Under the pieces are notes generated by a model. It was given only the letters and a program-made list of their open reading frames with translations. It made no database searches and was not told the origin of the DNA. Shown here in pieces: positions 22,338-37,100 of a stretch of DNA of 64,000 nt. Position numbers and translations under genes: made by a program. Source of the stretch: Nereocystis luetkeana (taxonomy: Eukaryota > Sar > Phaeophyceae > Laminariales > Laminariaceae); the NCBI GenBank assembly GCA_031213475.1, contig JARUPZ010000030.1, positions 3,469,371 through 3,533,370 on the forward strand, read 5' to 3'. Each line of letters begins with the position of its first letter. The first letter of the stretch is position 1.

Positions 22338-25300
22338 TGTGGGATATAGTTTTGTACGAAAAAACAAAATGCTGGTGTAAGAGACCTTTGACAATGGAAA
22401 CGCGAAGTACATTTTTTTATTTATGCTTTAAAAAAACAGCCAAAAGAAATCTCGTACCGCCGATGTGGGAAAAAATGAGAAAAGTGTTTTATTTTTTATG
22501 TTTTTCCCCCCAACGGCTGCAGGCGGCACAATTTCTTTTCATGGTTGCCAATTGTCAACACGGTGATAGAAACCAGCTCGCGTGACGATCGACGCTTAGT
22601 CTCGACATAGACTCAGTCCACGGCCAACCCGCTCGGTATCTGGCAAGGCCAACGAATATAGATGACGGCCTCAAAGGTATCAGGTGGTTCCATGGTCGAG
22701 GGGGCGAGGGTTTGCCGGCGGCGTCATACGATAATATCCTCCCAGACCGGAAAAAGTCTATTATTTGCCATTCGAGACGGATGGAGAAGTTTTGTTTTCA
22801 GTTTAATGCAAACCAGCGGCCAAATATTTTTTTATCATACGCCTGGTCAGCTCCCGCCACATGACACCAGCCATGGTGTGAAAACGGTTACCCTACGGTG
22901 GGTAGGAGCCCCTAACGAGCGCACTCTGTTCATAATTCATGACGCAATCGTTGGTTTAGATTGTCGATTTCTATCGAGGACTCGGAATCTCGCCGCTTCG
23001 GATCAAAGATCGGCCTGGGTTTTTCTCAAGTCAATGTTGGCCCAACATCGGCCCGAGATTTGCTTTTTTCGGGCTTTTCCAAAAGTTAGGATATTTTTTG
23101 TTTTTTTGGTGGCCCACGGAAAGCGAGTTCTGAAAACGTTTGTCGGGAATCTTTGAAATTCAAACTTTTTATTGAAACTTCGCTGTCCCATTGGCATAGA
23201 TAGGTCCAATATTCGAAAACAAGTATCAAACCTAGGAAATCCATGAAACATTACCCAAACAAATCAAGATGATACCCGCATATTGTTTCACGTAAAGGCG
23301 CGGCACAGCAGCACTGCGCAGCAGAGCGTGCGTACAAAAATTAGTGCAAACTCGAAGTAAGTATGTGCTCGTACTCGTACAACGCTCGAGCTCGGAGTTT
23401 GGCTACTGCCACTGTAGTGCCTGTTTCTCAAGCTGTATACGAGTCGAACAAATGGGTATATTCAAACATTCATCCATTCATACCAAACACTGCACTCTCA
23501 CGTGTTATCGACAATAATATGCATTTCACAATGAAAGGAATAATCTTCATGATGATAAAAAAAAAAATCGTAGATCAGCCTCAAGATCCTAAAACCAAGG
23601 AAAAAAGCATTATCGCCGAAGTCAGAGTTAGGAATACTCGTACCGGTACTACATACAGCAGTAATAAAGAGTAGATCAATCCTCCGGGAGCGAGGGGGTT
23701 CACGCACCTCACACGACGAGTTGGCTGTGAAGGCATGTTGCTTGCTATCGGTGGGTTGTTGGTCTGTACAGCAGTGGTACTTGTTTCACACATATATATA
23801 TGTCATGCTCAAGCTCTTACTTACGTCTTCTCCAAATAAATGTGTCTTTTCGCACCGAGTATCAGACTGACAGAGAGCGCGTACTCCTACAAACTCGTGC
23901 TCGCCTGTGCTTGTATGCATGCTCATTTATTTGTGCTCTTGCTCGTACAACAACGCTTGGTCCCGGGCTGCAGCTACTGCTGCAACTGCAGTGTGCAGCT
24001 TGTTACCTCATCGCTCACTTTTGTGCAAAAAATGTGTAAAATAAAATATATACCAGGGTATACTCGTAAAAAAAATGCATTTTGTTTGTCAAAGTAATTC
24101 CACGCTCATTTATTCGTTGTACGAAGGCTATCTATCAAGATTCACAGCAAAGCCCGAGATTGCCGCCCAAAATCCAACGTCGTGGCAACTTCTCGCTTGT
24201 CTCTCTCGGCCCACGCACGCGTTCACGGTGAGGAAATCAACAGAAAACGGAGGGCGGGGGGCCTTAAACGCGATCCTCGAAGAGAGCGCTCGAAGAGAAG
24301 AGAAAACCTGGCGAATTCGAGGTTTAATGTTCCGATACTGAGTCCGGCATGATAAAAAAACGTTACTACTGCCAATCAATCCCTGCCTTCTCGTTGGTCG
24401 AACATGATTTTGAAACGATACACATACATTTTTTTGGCCTTTTCTACGAGTTGTTGACAATATTTCCGGCCATTTTGACCTTAACTATCGGACGCACAGG
24501 AAAACAACAGAAAAAAAGGACAAGCACTCACGTTTTATTATTGCAATGAATACCTGTTATAAATCCAGTTTATCAACTCTCTAAATCTATGGCACAGAAA
24601 TACGTGCTCGAAAGCGTAAGTAATCCCCCACGGTTCAACAAGTTACTGATATACATTTATCAGGTGCTAAATAGGCGTTCATTTCGACAGCATTGTGGCC
24701 TCGAAAAAAAAACAGGAACTAGGGCGTCTTCCCCTTGTTGATGCAATCATGTTGAGACGCTAAGTAAGTGCCGTATTGCTCAGCTTGTTGAACCATATAT
24801 ATATAGGGCGGAATGCATAGTTTCTTGATTTTACTATTCGAATGCATTCCCTTAATATCTCCACCCCAAGAATTACGGAGCCTATGCTTATCTCTCGGAC
24901 TAAGACTCGCACGCAACAAGTGACTACTTCTATGTGTATTTCTGATCAAGGCAGTCATGTAAATATGCTCAGTCCAGAAAACTTAGACGTATTCTAGATT
25001 GGATTGACGGAAGGCAAAACGCTGTTTGTTGTTGTTGCTGCGAACACCTCGTACGGCCATCCCGCAAACACAACCACCGGAGGGAAATCCATGATGAACA
25101 GAATCACGTCTGCACTATGTGGACCTCTTCGAAACTGCCCTGTAAGAATAAGTTGTTGCGATTAAAAGCATGTGCACTCCGTCGGGTCGCGTACCCCACA
25201 CTCCGTTGTGTTCCGTTCACATATTTCGAAGAAACATCGTCCTTGAGGGTTCATCCATGATGTTTTCACCCTTCCTTCATTCCACCTACGAGGTGTATGG

Positions 25301-28099
25301 ATTAATACGAGGGACGTGGACATGAAAGTTCAATCGGCTAGTTGGGGTCCGCCGTGGAGGCGTAACCGAAGAGGGGTATGGATTCTCCTGGACTCCCATC
25401 TGCTTCAGGTACCGTTCAGTGAAAAGGCCGACGCGCCAACGTACTACACAATCATCACCACCATAAACCATTATCTGTGCCATCCCAGAAGAGGAAATCA
25501 TTACTCGACGGCCAAACGGCAACTGCTTATTGTGGTGAGTGCGTAGGTACAAACAGGGCTCCTGGTTGAGGCCCGCCCAGGTATCCATAGTTTCGGGAGA
25601 TTATTAATGTCGGACAATGTAAACGTATGTATGATAGGTGTATCTTCCCTGGTACTCCGAAGAAATACGTTTACGGATAGGATGTATCGTCTGGCTTCGA
25701 AATCTTGGTTAAACACAGTCGTGACGCTGCTTGAGAACCTGTCTTTCGTCTGTGGAGGTGGTTGGTGGAGGTGCCCACTTCAGCCTACGCTTGGTTTTCC
25801 AATGCAACAAAACATCACCCCCCTGCCGCGTCTCGGTTACAGCCTACCGGCTGTTGAGATAAATGTATTGAACACGAATATTTCGGTGTGTGTAGTGACT
25901 GGTGCTTCTTCTTTGTTTCTTCGATTGTTTGAGTGTGAAATAAAATGTAATATGCACGGCATATCGTGGTCAGCGACCCCAAGACAAAGCGCCCTATTGG
26001 TTTCGTCGGTGGCATCGCATCGGCAGCGCCACGACGGTTCCATCTTGGTGCGATGGACGCCGATGGCGGTGCCATGGCGATCCCCTTCCCATAATATGAT
26101 CCCTGTCCCGAAACGTACCTCTAAGCACCATCTCAAGCTTAGCCCCAACACCAACATTGATCCTAAACCGACACCCCAACTCGACACCCTCAACCTTATC
26201 CCTACTTCTAATCCTGAAGCCAACGCGGAAGTGATGCTTGATCGGTGGGCTTGATGAATTTGTCTGGGCTGCTGTGCATTACCATGGCCGTCCGGACACG
26301 GCCATGCCGCGAAAGCCAACGACAGCACGTGGCTGTCTATTACGAGTAGTACAGGAGACCAGTGAATTGCATGGTCAACCATTGTCAATCTCGGGGCGGC
26401 ATCCACCATGAGATATGCCTCTTAACTGACAGCGTGTTGTATTCAGGTTAAACTTCTATTCGACCCGACGGCATTAATGTCCGTACTGACGAACCAACAG
26501 CAGATGCATTCGAAATATATATGTGAAATATTGGTTTTAAACTTGAGCCTTGTACCGTTTCCATTGCCCATGAAGCTCCGTTAACGAAGACCTGCACAGA
26601 TGAAGCGCAGGTACTAGGAGAGACCCGAGGAAACGATCTGTTTGTGCCCTCGTTAAACCCATGCTGCGGTTGGAGTCGCAAGCTAAACATTTTAACGCTG
26701 CTCGCGTCTAGAGGAACAAAAACGAGGGAATTTTATATCATAATTTAAAGCCAAGCCCGGTACACATTATCGTTCGCTTGGAAAGGAAGAAAGTCATGTT
26801 TACAAATATTCATCGAATCCCACCGTAATGGGTAGCTCTTCGTTCTAGCGGCTCCACCAGCGAGACATGATGGGGCTCATAGGTGCAGCTCCGACCGTAG
26901 CACGTCTCAGCATTAATGGTCATTACCCATGGCGTAGCACCAGAGTTGGCTCCACAAAACGAAGGGCGGTCATGAAAAAAGTAACAGAGCAACTCGACGA
27001 ACGTGACGCATGCAGCGCCCATCACGACAGACAGACGTGGACACGCCGTAGGAGGAAAATGTACCACGCAGATACGACTGGTGCTGGACGTTGTACTAGA
27101 CGTTATTCGTCTGGGTTCCCATACGGAGGTCAATAAAAAGGTTCTCACTTGATCCTTCTACAGCACGTGACTATCTTGTGACTCTCTTGTTTGGGGTCGA
27201 AATAAATTGCTTCATACTGGGGGGGGGTGTCATAATGGGTATTTTACTCCATACCCTTCGTCGCGTGTCCTTAATAGCGACCCCAACCGATATCTATTTT
27301 GCGACCACGCCCGCGATCGACCACCCATTTACGATATATACTTCGTCTACCTTTTTCATTTCGAACCAGTCCGAGTAAAAGCTTACCTACACGGCGAGAG
27401 GTAGATATCCAATTAGTTTCCATGACCAGAACAAAGCCGTTTGGCATACCGGTATTGGTTGTGGTAATAATTCAGGGAAAGAGTCACCAAAATATATCCC
27501 AAAGGAGCACATTCCTTCAAATCCGAAACATAACACCTATCACCGTTGGTGGCCCTCGAAACAGGATATCAATCGGAATCACCCTCGGAGCTTATTTTTC
27601 CTCCGGGTGTCCTTCCTTCCTTACATCCAATGACTCTGCACAAGAATTGGCATTCAAAGGGGTGGTGGCATATTTCATCCCACATTTTTTACGTATCTCG
27701 TGCAGCTGCACACGCCATGAGCGCCTACGGTGACCTCCTACGCCTCTCCGCTCATTCATATACGGCACTTCGCAAGAAGCGCGACACGTATACGACTTAG
27801 CCTGTCTTGGGTAACTTGAACAGGGGAAGGACATGTGGACTGAGGGGTGGCAGGTACTGTCACCTATCTGATATATACCCTCGACAGAACCGTCCATTGA
27901 TGGTCCCGTGTTGATCTTCGTCCGACGCATGTTGTACCTATGGTACACGGCATGATGATGCATTGGTGTTTTTTCCTTAGGATAATTTGTTTTTTCGTTT
28001 TTCTGCCCATCGTACATCTCAACCCCATCCCGTCTATTTCGCCGCCGTCCTTCGACCCACTTTTCCCTCACTTTTGCTCTTCCCAATCGCTGGAAACAA
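22338..28099. other. Gene-poor stretch upstream of the main gene
   Basis: It contains several medium frames: 164 codons at 22,662-23,156 (+), 215 codons at 25,607-26,254 (+) overlapped by 190 codons at 25,837-26,409 (-), and 144 codons at 27,299-27,733 (+). None has a recognised motif. Near 23,030 there is a GGCCCAACATCGGCCCGA dyad typical of dispersed repeats. A perfect 9-base-arm hairpin (CATGGCCGT / ACGGCCATG) lies at 26,283-26,306. The promoter of the main gene should lie in the last few hundred bases, but no element could be assigned. Confidence 0.3.
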
Positions 28100-28199
28100 A
28101 TGCGCAGATCGATGCGGATCCACGGTATGGTCCGACTGCTGGTCGGCCTCGTCTTCCTCGCCACTCTACCCACGGGGTCAGCGCAACCGAAGGGTGGTG
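28100..28199 (+). CDS. Exon 1: signal peptide
   Basis: It begins MRRSMRIHGMVRLLVGLVFL and continues ATLPTGSA before QPKGG. That is a basic n-region, a leucine/valine core and a small-residue cleavage site after SA. In-frame ATGs occur at 28,100, 28,112 and 28,127; the first gives the longest n-region, but the third is also plausible. The exon ends G|GTAGGT in phase 1, matching the phase of the first cysteine exon 2 kb downstream. The same GTAGGT donor is used by two other exons. A hydrophobic frame just before exon 2 is better explained as that exon's pyrimidine tract. Confidence 0.72.
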
Positions 28200-31100
28200 G
28201 TAGGTCCACGTAGTGACTCAAGTTCGAACACAAGAAGCTGACGAGCTCGCCGACGGCCTCGCAAGATTTATCAAACGCCGCGCATACAGTACACAAATAG
28301 TACAGCAACAATTTTGTGATTGAGGGCCTGAGTATTGTTCGCGGACTCGCACATTATTATTGAAGGAAGAGCTCCGGGTCAGCGTTTTTTCTGTTTTCGA
28401 CACAACAACGACTGGTCGAAACCGTACCACACAAAAGGAGTTCGACGCTCTGCACAGTTATTATGTGGACAGAAAACTACGGGGAACTTTATTTAGCGAA
28501 GGATGCGAGATTGAAGTCGACGGGGCCCTACTCTGAGGAAGGGCGGGAGTAGTATTACGGGGGGCCATAGTTAACAGGACCAAATATTGTTGGTAAAAAT
28601 GGTTAAACATATAGGTTTTTATGTATACCATAGGTCCTGTTAACTATGGTCCCCCGTAATAGTCGATTCCTCGGCCATGGACGCGTGGAAATTTTACAAC
28701 ATAATCGTTTGGGCAACGGCTAGGTTATTTTGGCACGGCATTGGGGGAAAATATGTTTTATTACCGGCATCGTAGTATGAAGCTTATCAGGACAAAATAC
28801 CGAGTATTCAACATTTTAGATTCCCGTTATTTTATCAGGATGTAACATCTACCTGTTTTCGTAAATTTTTCATATCCACACTACGCGGCTCCTGCTCTCG
28901 ATTGACTTTATTTCGCCAACCCTACCCCTTTATACATTTCGTCCACCGCAATATGTTGGATATTCATTGGGTGCCTCGGCCGTGAGAGCAAAGTCGTTAC
29001 TCGAGCCCATTCCAGTATTTGATACATTGTGCCCACCCCTACAGACTATATTTTGTTTGGGTGAACAGTGTAACCGCAGAGTCTGTCCCCGTCGTGTAGG
29101 TTAGCGGTTCTGAACGTGTCCACCGGGAAAAAAATCAGTTTAGGGTGCGGCCTGCGGTCGAGGCCCGGCTGTGACTGCCAGTTGCGGACGCTGTCAAGAA
29201 CGAATGTTCCAATTTTTCTGTGTTGGGTATGTATACTTAAGGTACATGTACATCTTCGCCGGGTATGCGTGGGATGCCGTCATATATTCCGCCTTTATTC
29301 CTGTGAGGCTCACGCCCGGGGGCCTGGCGGTCACGCAGTGCCCCCCTACCGACCCCCTTGCAGGCAGGCGCCACCCGCCTAATTTCCCTGTATTCATTTA
29401 TCGACTCGAAGGTGGCACGAGGGTAGTGCCGGGACACCTCTGGCTCATCTCCTAGGGGGCGGTTGGTGCAAACAGTTGTAGAACACAGTTGCCCGTTATT
29501 TCCTACCTGGTACTCACTAAGGGTTTCTTGGTAATTTTCGTTGGGTTTGATATCCACGCTTTACATTTGTCAGATGAGGACGAATATAGGACCACGTATG
29601 TATGTGTTTGTACTGCAGTGTTGGTTTTGTCGTCTTCAGTTACGTGAATAATACGCACGCTCATGTGCAACGGGTGTATATATCCTCTTCCATTCACTGC
29701 CCAGTACGGTGTCGGCATATGAAAGGCCCGAGGCTACGGTGGCGTGACAAGTGGGACAGTGCGGGCACGCACTCGAGATGTACGGACCGGTAATGCGGCT
29801 ATCAAAATATATTCATATGGTATTGGACGTGTCAAAAAGTGGTTATTACGAGGGCCGACTAAACGCCGCCGGCCGACGAAAAGCCGAGTTCAGTAGGCAC
29901 TGCAGTAACTGTTATTGAGGTCGGTAACTTGCGCGGTGCTGCATATTTCATCTGACTTGAGGCTCGACGGGGCGTATATTGCTGACACGACTACAGCAGG
30001 TCAGTTGATTCGCTTGCATTCACCGTCCGACCACGGAAGGCTAGAGTAGAAGTGGAGTCCAGCCAACTCACCCCTCGATGGACGCGTGAATACGTTCACC
30101 CCTGAGCAGAATGCATGCCCATTACATAGGACCCAAAATAAATCATGCATAATACATCGGTCAGACCTCATGAGGTACCGCGATATCTGCAATCGTCTAA
30201 TCCTGTGTTCCCTTCTCCAACTTTTGTTCGAACTGTCACCGTCCTCCGCGCTGTCCCCTGCAGCTTGCACCAAAGATTCCAATTGCAGCGTTGGTAGCTG
30301 CTGCAAGGCCGACCTGACATGCTCAAGTAAGCCCCGCTGTCGTTGGGTGCGCTGCAAGGGTTTTGCGGACCATGCACCACTGCTAACATTCAAATTTGAT
30401 CCGATTAGTGCTCAATGCTCCGGGTACATCGCAAGTCTACGTATGCATGACGACGATGGTTTGTTTCATTGCCCCCAATGTGTCGGAATTTAGCGATCTG
30501 CCAAACGAAGTACATCAATATATATGCTGCTATGACGGAACAGGCCGTGGTGCACGACATAGAAAACACGCTGTCTTCATTCGCTACAAACATGCAACCG
30601 AACCTACGGTATCCTTCCTTAGAGATCACCCGCTTAGATACTACGCGTAGCCGAAATATGTTTATTAACGCAAGGTTGCAAAACGGAGTTTCTAACAACC
30701 GTTCTCACCACCGATGTTTGTTCGTAAGAATGCGTAACGCGTTTAAGAATGCGTAACGCGTTTAAGAATGCGTAGGGCAAGAAGAGTGTCGGACGATTTG
30801 CCTGTATCTCGCTATTATTATTGCTCTACATTTCACGCATTCTTCTAGCGTTGGATTTTGAAAGATTGATCTCACAGCTGGTGGTCCAACCATAGGTAAA
30901 GTTTTCGGAGTCGAAACCAGAGTACGTGCTGCAATAGTTTAGGGTAGCAGGCTCTGGACAGAGAGTCTTTGCTTCGCAGGCTACGTCACCGGCGGGAGTA
31001 TGTACAGCTTCTGAATATCTGTCTCTGTACCGGTACGGTACGCTTGCTGCGTTCCACAATCCATTGTGTCTTCCTCCCTGTGTCAGGGATAGTTGCGGGT

Positions 31101-34100
31101 ACCATCGCCGGCGGAAGGAGCGCCGACGACCCATGTGAATGCATCTCACAAGTCTACGACACGCCTACTGGACAATGCGGTGAGTTTCCACTTTCGAAGG
31201 TGTTGCGAGTCACCCGCGCCACTAAATCTACGGTGAGATACACATCCATTGCCAGAATTGTACCCTTTTCAGAAAAGAAACACAATCCAGCCCGTGTCAG
31301 GAACACCTTAGTGTTTGCCTACGAACGCGACGCTTTGGTTCAATCATCGCCACGAGCGTAACATTCGAACAGTCGCCCCCGCGCAATTAAAAGGGAACTC
31401 GAGTCTTCGGTCCCTAAACCAGCCAGGGATTGATAAACTGATGCAAATAATGTCTTAGAATACGCGCCACCTGTAGCCCTGTTGTTCTCTTGGCAGCGGG
31501 TGATCGACCGTAGTTCCAGCGGCATGAACTCTAGCGTGGAATTGCATGTGTTGTCTGGAGACGCCTAACAGTCGCGACAGTTGATGCAGCAGTCCTCCTC
31601 GTAGTAGCCCGCACCCATACCTGTATTATCAGCAGTATTTCCCTGACTATCCTGACGCTTACTGCGCAAGTCGAGGCTCCCGACCTGCTAGGGTATCGTG
31701 GAGTACGTTTTTGCCAGGTGACTGCATAGGCTTGCGCTGAAAGCCGTTGAACTATCTAGGTAGTGCTAAGGACGGGAAAAGGGTCCTCATGTCTCAAGTA
31801 GCGCTTGGGGGAGACGATATGCACTATATATACTGCGTGGTCTATACGGGTGCCCATACGCGATGGAAATAACAGTCCGCCCAGCAGAGCGGGTGCGGCA
31901 CTCCGGTGTCTCAAAGTATAATCCCGGTCAGAACTTTACTCTGAACGCCTGCCGTGCTGACAGTGCTGCTGACATGCTAGGTTGAAGCCAAAAGCAGGCC
32001 TAAGCGGCGTAGAGCAAAATGTTTCAGCTATGGAACATCGTCATCTTACGATCCGCGTAGGAATCCCCGTCAGAGACAATGCATTGTAGACACTACGTGG
32101 TAGAGCGATATATCCTTTCGTGAGCAATCAGTGATTTCACCCCGGGTGGCGCTGGCCCCACGAACCCCAGTCACCCTGCAATCAGCCAGTTGGGTTGGGA
32201 TTCCTACCCCGTGAGAGGCCGTTTATTCATGTAGTGTGCTGTGATATATTGGAAACATGTACCAGATTATGTGGTATGAACATCACCAGTACAATAAAAA
32301 CACGTTCAATATATTACGGCTGGGAAAAAAAAAATGAAACACTACTACTGCAGTACTATTAATACTACATTCTATTTCTGCTGCTACGACTACACCTGTA
32401 TTCCTGGCTTTCCCACGTTTACTACATTAAATCCTATCATGTACTCTCTGCAGATGCTACTCATAATATTGCTGCTGTACTGCGACCTGTATGTCACGGC
32501 AAATTTCTCCGTCGATGTTGGCTGCGTTATTTGATGACTGGTATATACAACTGAAACTACAACTACTCATGAACTTACTTCTACCACCCCTACCCTTGTA
32601 AGACACTACTACTATTTCAGCGATCACAATATCTACGACTACGCCTCTGCCGCCCCACCGTGCATTGTTGTTCGACTACACACTGAAATTCATGTTCTTC
32701 TTTACTCCTACCCCCGACGACATGCCGCTCACTGTTCACCCCTCTACCGTTGAATAAACTAGGTTGTACGACTGACAGCCACTGCGAGGGCACCAGATGC
32801 TGCACCCCGAACGGTACATGCTCGAGTGAGTGCTGGGTAGTTCGCTAGCTACTAAGCAACAGCTACGTTACCATCCCGATTCCAGATCCCGATTCCAATG
32901 GAGTAATTCATACGAGCCCGTTTCCTTCACCAGTACACAAACTGTTTTTCCGGGGTATTCAGACTATACCTGTGCGCGTGCATCCGACTCTATGATATTG
33001 GCCTCATATCGTTTGCGCGCCCACCGCGAGTTTCACCAAATATATATTTCCAGCGACTCGGCATGTCGAACTAGTGGTTCCGACACTCGAATGTTGTATT
33101 TCTCTCGCGTACGTCTCGTAGACCACTCTAGGCGGTAGGCAAACAACATGTTGCTGGGTGTCTGGGCCCCATGGACGGGTAAGCATAGTGTGATTAAGTC
33201 TCTCTGAGATGTGACGTTAAACGACCTTGACTTCTGCTTCGACACTTAGAATAGGCAGAACCGCAACCGTGTTCCCTCCGGCGGGGAAAGTCTGAAACGC
33301 GCTTGTTTAACTGCAATACCTTCACGTTTCAGCGAGGGGGGTGGCTACCGTTCTACCCGGCCGAATCGCCTCCGATGCATGCGAATGCACTTCAGGCGAA
33401 ATCACCAAATCATCAGGGAGATGCGGTGAGTCTCAATCCGTGACCGTGGCGCACTCCCAAAATCAACTGTGATCCACCGTCTTTGCTTATGACCGCCTAT
33501 CTATGCCGCATGCTGCATGATGCACGGTGGGTCGAGCCGGAAATTCCGTTGTGGGTGTGCAAGTCGAACATATTTCCCTTTACGTAAGTACTTGTCGTAG
33601 ACCATGCAGTGCTCGGATGGCAGTTTCTATTTCGTACGACACGAGTTTAGTCTACGAAAGCGCTGGACAACAATCCAGGTAATACCGGCCAGACACTACA
33701 GCACGGGTTTGGGCCGCCGGTGTTTATAATTTTTTCTTGTGACGCTACTCATATGTCCACCGACGTGGGTGGCAGTTGCCCCGAATCCTCCAGTCCGTTC
33801 GAGGACATTTGCTGGATAACGCTAGGGGCTACATTATGCGTGTGGCTTAAATACAACAGATTCTTCAATGTTGACCGATTGTGGAAGCTGCATCTATAAA
33901 TTATTGCTCGTCCTCCCAAGCACCCCGGATAGGTTGTATTCCCTGCCTACAGTGTGAGCCATCAACGTCGAAACACCTGATACCTGCAATATGCTGTGCT
34001 CACAGGGAACTATCAACGCAGATGGGCTGGCCTTTTTCACTTACCCAACACGACGTATTCTGTGCTTGTGAGATCACCGCTCTTTCTTGCGGACGTGTCG

Positions 34101-37100
34101 ATAGCAATACACTGAAATATGCTGAAACCTGAGCGGTGCCTAGTCTCACGGGGAATCCCCTCTCTTTGTAGAGGCCGTAGGCCTATTCATTGCGCTTTGA
34201 CCGATCTACCTGTCTCCGTTCCGGTTTGTTCACGTGCGGTCATCGGTGTGCTGACGCCCCGTCCCTTCCACCGCTCTGCCGCGCTTTCCGCCTGTTTCAA
34301 ACAATCCGATTTAGCGTGCAAGAACGCGAAGTTAGACTGTGAGAAAAACAAATGCTGCAGGGCGGACGACTTGTGCTCGAGTGAGTAATGGGGTGTCCTT
34401 CCTTTCAACGAGTGAACACCTAGTGCTGCCGAGTCGGGGCTCAAATTAGAGGTATTTAACCTCTCGCAGGTGGAACAGGTACGTCGACTGCACGATACCA
34501 TTATGCAGTATACGTTTAACACAAGGCTCTTCACGCCGCTATCGACGATACTATCCTAGAGGAAGTTTGGGTTAGAACAATTTACATTAGGGGTGTTGGG
34601 GTGCTTGTGAAGCGTTGTCATGATTGGGCAGAAACGAAATCAGTCTGGAGGGAGACAAACAATCCTAGAAGCTCCGTAAACGTGCACTATATCGGTTCCG
34701 CTTCATCACTTTCGACGTGCCGTAGTGACTGACATATGATGTTTCCATTTATTTCGCACGTGTCCTATAACGTGCTTGCTATTTCTCTCCACCTCCTTCA
34801 TATCAGCTCGGGACCAGGCATCTGTCTTGGCCGGCACCGGTGCGGCAGATGCATGCGAGTGCGCCTCTGGACAATTCAACGCCGTTACCGGAAAGTGCGG
34901 TAAGTCGTTTCCGATCGGTCACATTTCGGGAACCACGTTCCGCTGGCGCAAATTTGTTTTGGCCACCAGTGTTTACCGTGGAATTCATACAACTTCGAGC
35001 CACAATTGACCACGGGAATTGTATCGAATATCCAGACCGGCCAGCACCCGAACCATTTACCGCTAGACCTTCGACGGTACGATGTTGGTGCTGGCCGACC
35101 TGATCCGGGGTTCTCCCCCCCGGACATCATACTGAATCCCTTTTCTACCTGGGTATTCGCCATGCCAAGAACGCCCCCCGAAAAGAAAAACCAGAAATTT
35201 CTAAACTTCCTATCGAGCCTGTCGCAAGATGTTCGGAAGAATCCGCTTAGGCACGTATTTTTGAAGGGCGTAGTCAAATTTTTGTTGGCGCTAGAAGCCA
35301 GACGTTTAAAGAGACAGTTGTTGTTGTGTCGCTCGGACCCTAGAGTAGATGAATGTGAACCCTGGCAGACACGTCACTCGACTCTCTCATAAATAAGGCT
35401 TTCTGTATCTTCCGAGCCTTCGAGAAAAAAGACCGTCAGTGTCGACGGTGTGGTCGATCAAACGTGCACATCACAACCATCCGGTTCGTTGTGTCGTATT
35501 CCACGTGACTTGGACTCGTTGGTCAATCAATCTCGAGCATAAGGCTGGCTTGGTCTTATATGCTCCGGAACGGTAGTGATTCGATGAAGAGCGGATCAAC
35601 TGTATGGAGCACTCCTCGCGGTGTCCGAAGCAAGAAGAAAATGATTCCCGTTTTCCATATAAACCCATCAAGCATGCTAGATGAAGAGGTACCGTAATCG
35701 CTGTCATCGCGCTTTGAAGCTACGCTTGCCTAGTGTCGGAGCATACCATGCTCCATTGTGGCCTTCGTACGTACGATACCGGCATGTTGCTCAGGACGCC
35801 TTCGGAACGTATTTCAGAGTGGGGAAAGACCCGAATATCAAATGAGGCGACATCACACTGCACACAAGCACGCGCATCCCTCTGAAGCCTCAAGACGACG
35901 GCAATAGCATCAGCATAGCCAGACAATGCCTATCGAATGCCCACCAAACCTGCAATACTTCGAGGAGAATAGCAAGCGGAAAAAGGACTGCTGCCCCATA
36001 GGTTGCCACGACCCAACCCCGGTGTCGTAAGGTGGTCAAACGGGTAACGTCCTAACTGGTATTCAGGAGTGAACGTCGTCAGTGCATCAAGGGGCTGACG
36101 AATGACTGCAACAATCCACAGAGGAATAATATGGTGGCATTGACTGGGCAGACATTTCTACCTGGGGCACCAGCTATAGACAGGCTTCGCTATGCAGTAC
36201 TGGGGTAGCCAATTTTCGCTTCAATGACCTACCGTTTACTGTACTTGATATTGAATGGAGTATGCAGTAAGCCTAACTTCTTCCTCCAGTACCCTTTACG
36301 TTTGACGGAAAAGGTTGACGACGAAGTTGTACTTTGCTGGATGCGGGTTGGGCCGTTAACCAAACGCAGACGTAAGTCTGCGTTCGATCCAAGATGATCC
36401 CAGCACAACAAAGAGGGTGAATCTACGCCTGCAATTGTCCTCACAGCCGACGTCAGCGCTTGCACCCTTGGAGCATATGAACTACCACAGCACGTAGGTT
36501 CCTTGTACAAAGAACGGTAGTATCATCGATCGGTGACGACTACACCATATCGAACAAATAATTGGAAAGAGACAGGGAAGAAACACCCCAGGACGATCCT
36601 ACACCAGACAGATGGGACCACTGACCGGGTAGAAAGCCAACGTGGGGTGATACTTCAGCACCCGGTCGAGAATTGGAGACGGTCGGCCTTCGAAATGACG
36701 TTTAGCAAGTATCAGCGCTTGAGATCGTCAGATCACAAAATACCTGGGATCGCCGGCGGCCATTGCTTTGAATGTTAGGAGCACCCTGCTGTCGTCAGAG
36801 CATCCCCTCTTGGGATAAATAGAGCATCATCACCTGGGTTTGCTGGAGATGTATCTCCCTGGGTCGGTGAAACGTCGTCGTCTGGGATTGTCGGAGTATC
36901 GCCTTACCCTGGACACGTACAGTCCGGGATGGCCGGAGAATCATCCGCTCCAATCATCACCGCCGCACCATCTCCTGGGGTGGCCTGAGCTTATCGTCCG
37001 AGATCGACGAAGCATCACCACCGGAAATAGCATGAGCATCCCTGCTTGAGGTCGCCGGGACATCATTGCCTAATATCACTAGAGCATCACCACCTGGTGG

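Noticed and set aside
26130..26235. A third, inverted copy of the TTAGGG-bearing element (C-rich CCCAAC/CCCTA words)
   Set aside because: Only a loose C-rich similarity; none of the other landmarks of the element are present.
27592..28311. A 239-codon open frame on the minus strand, the longest in the window
   Set aside because: It lies antisense to the signal-peptide exon, has no recognisable motif, contains CATC/GGAAG-rich stretches, and starts and ends without splice or start context. It is most likely a chance frame.
30086..30493. Signal peptide directly fused to A module 1 (start at 30,170)
   Set aside because: The hydrophobic stretch coincides with a pyrimidine tract ending in CCCCTGCAG exactly at the shared A-exon start. 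A better signal peptide with matching phase lies at 28,100.
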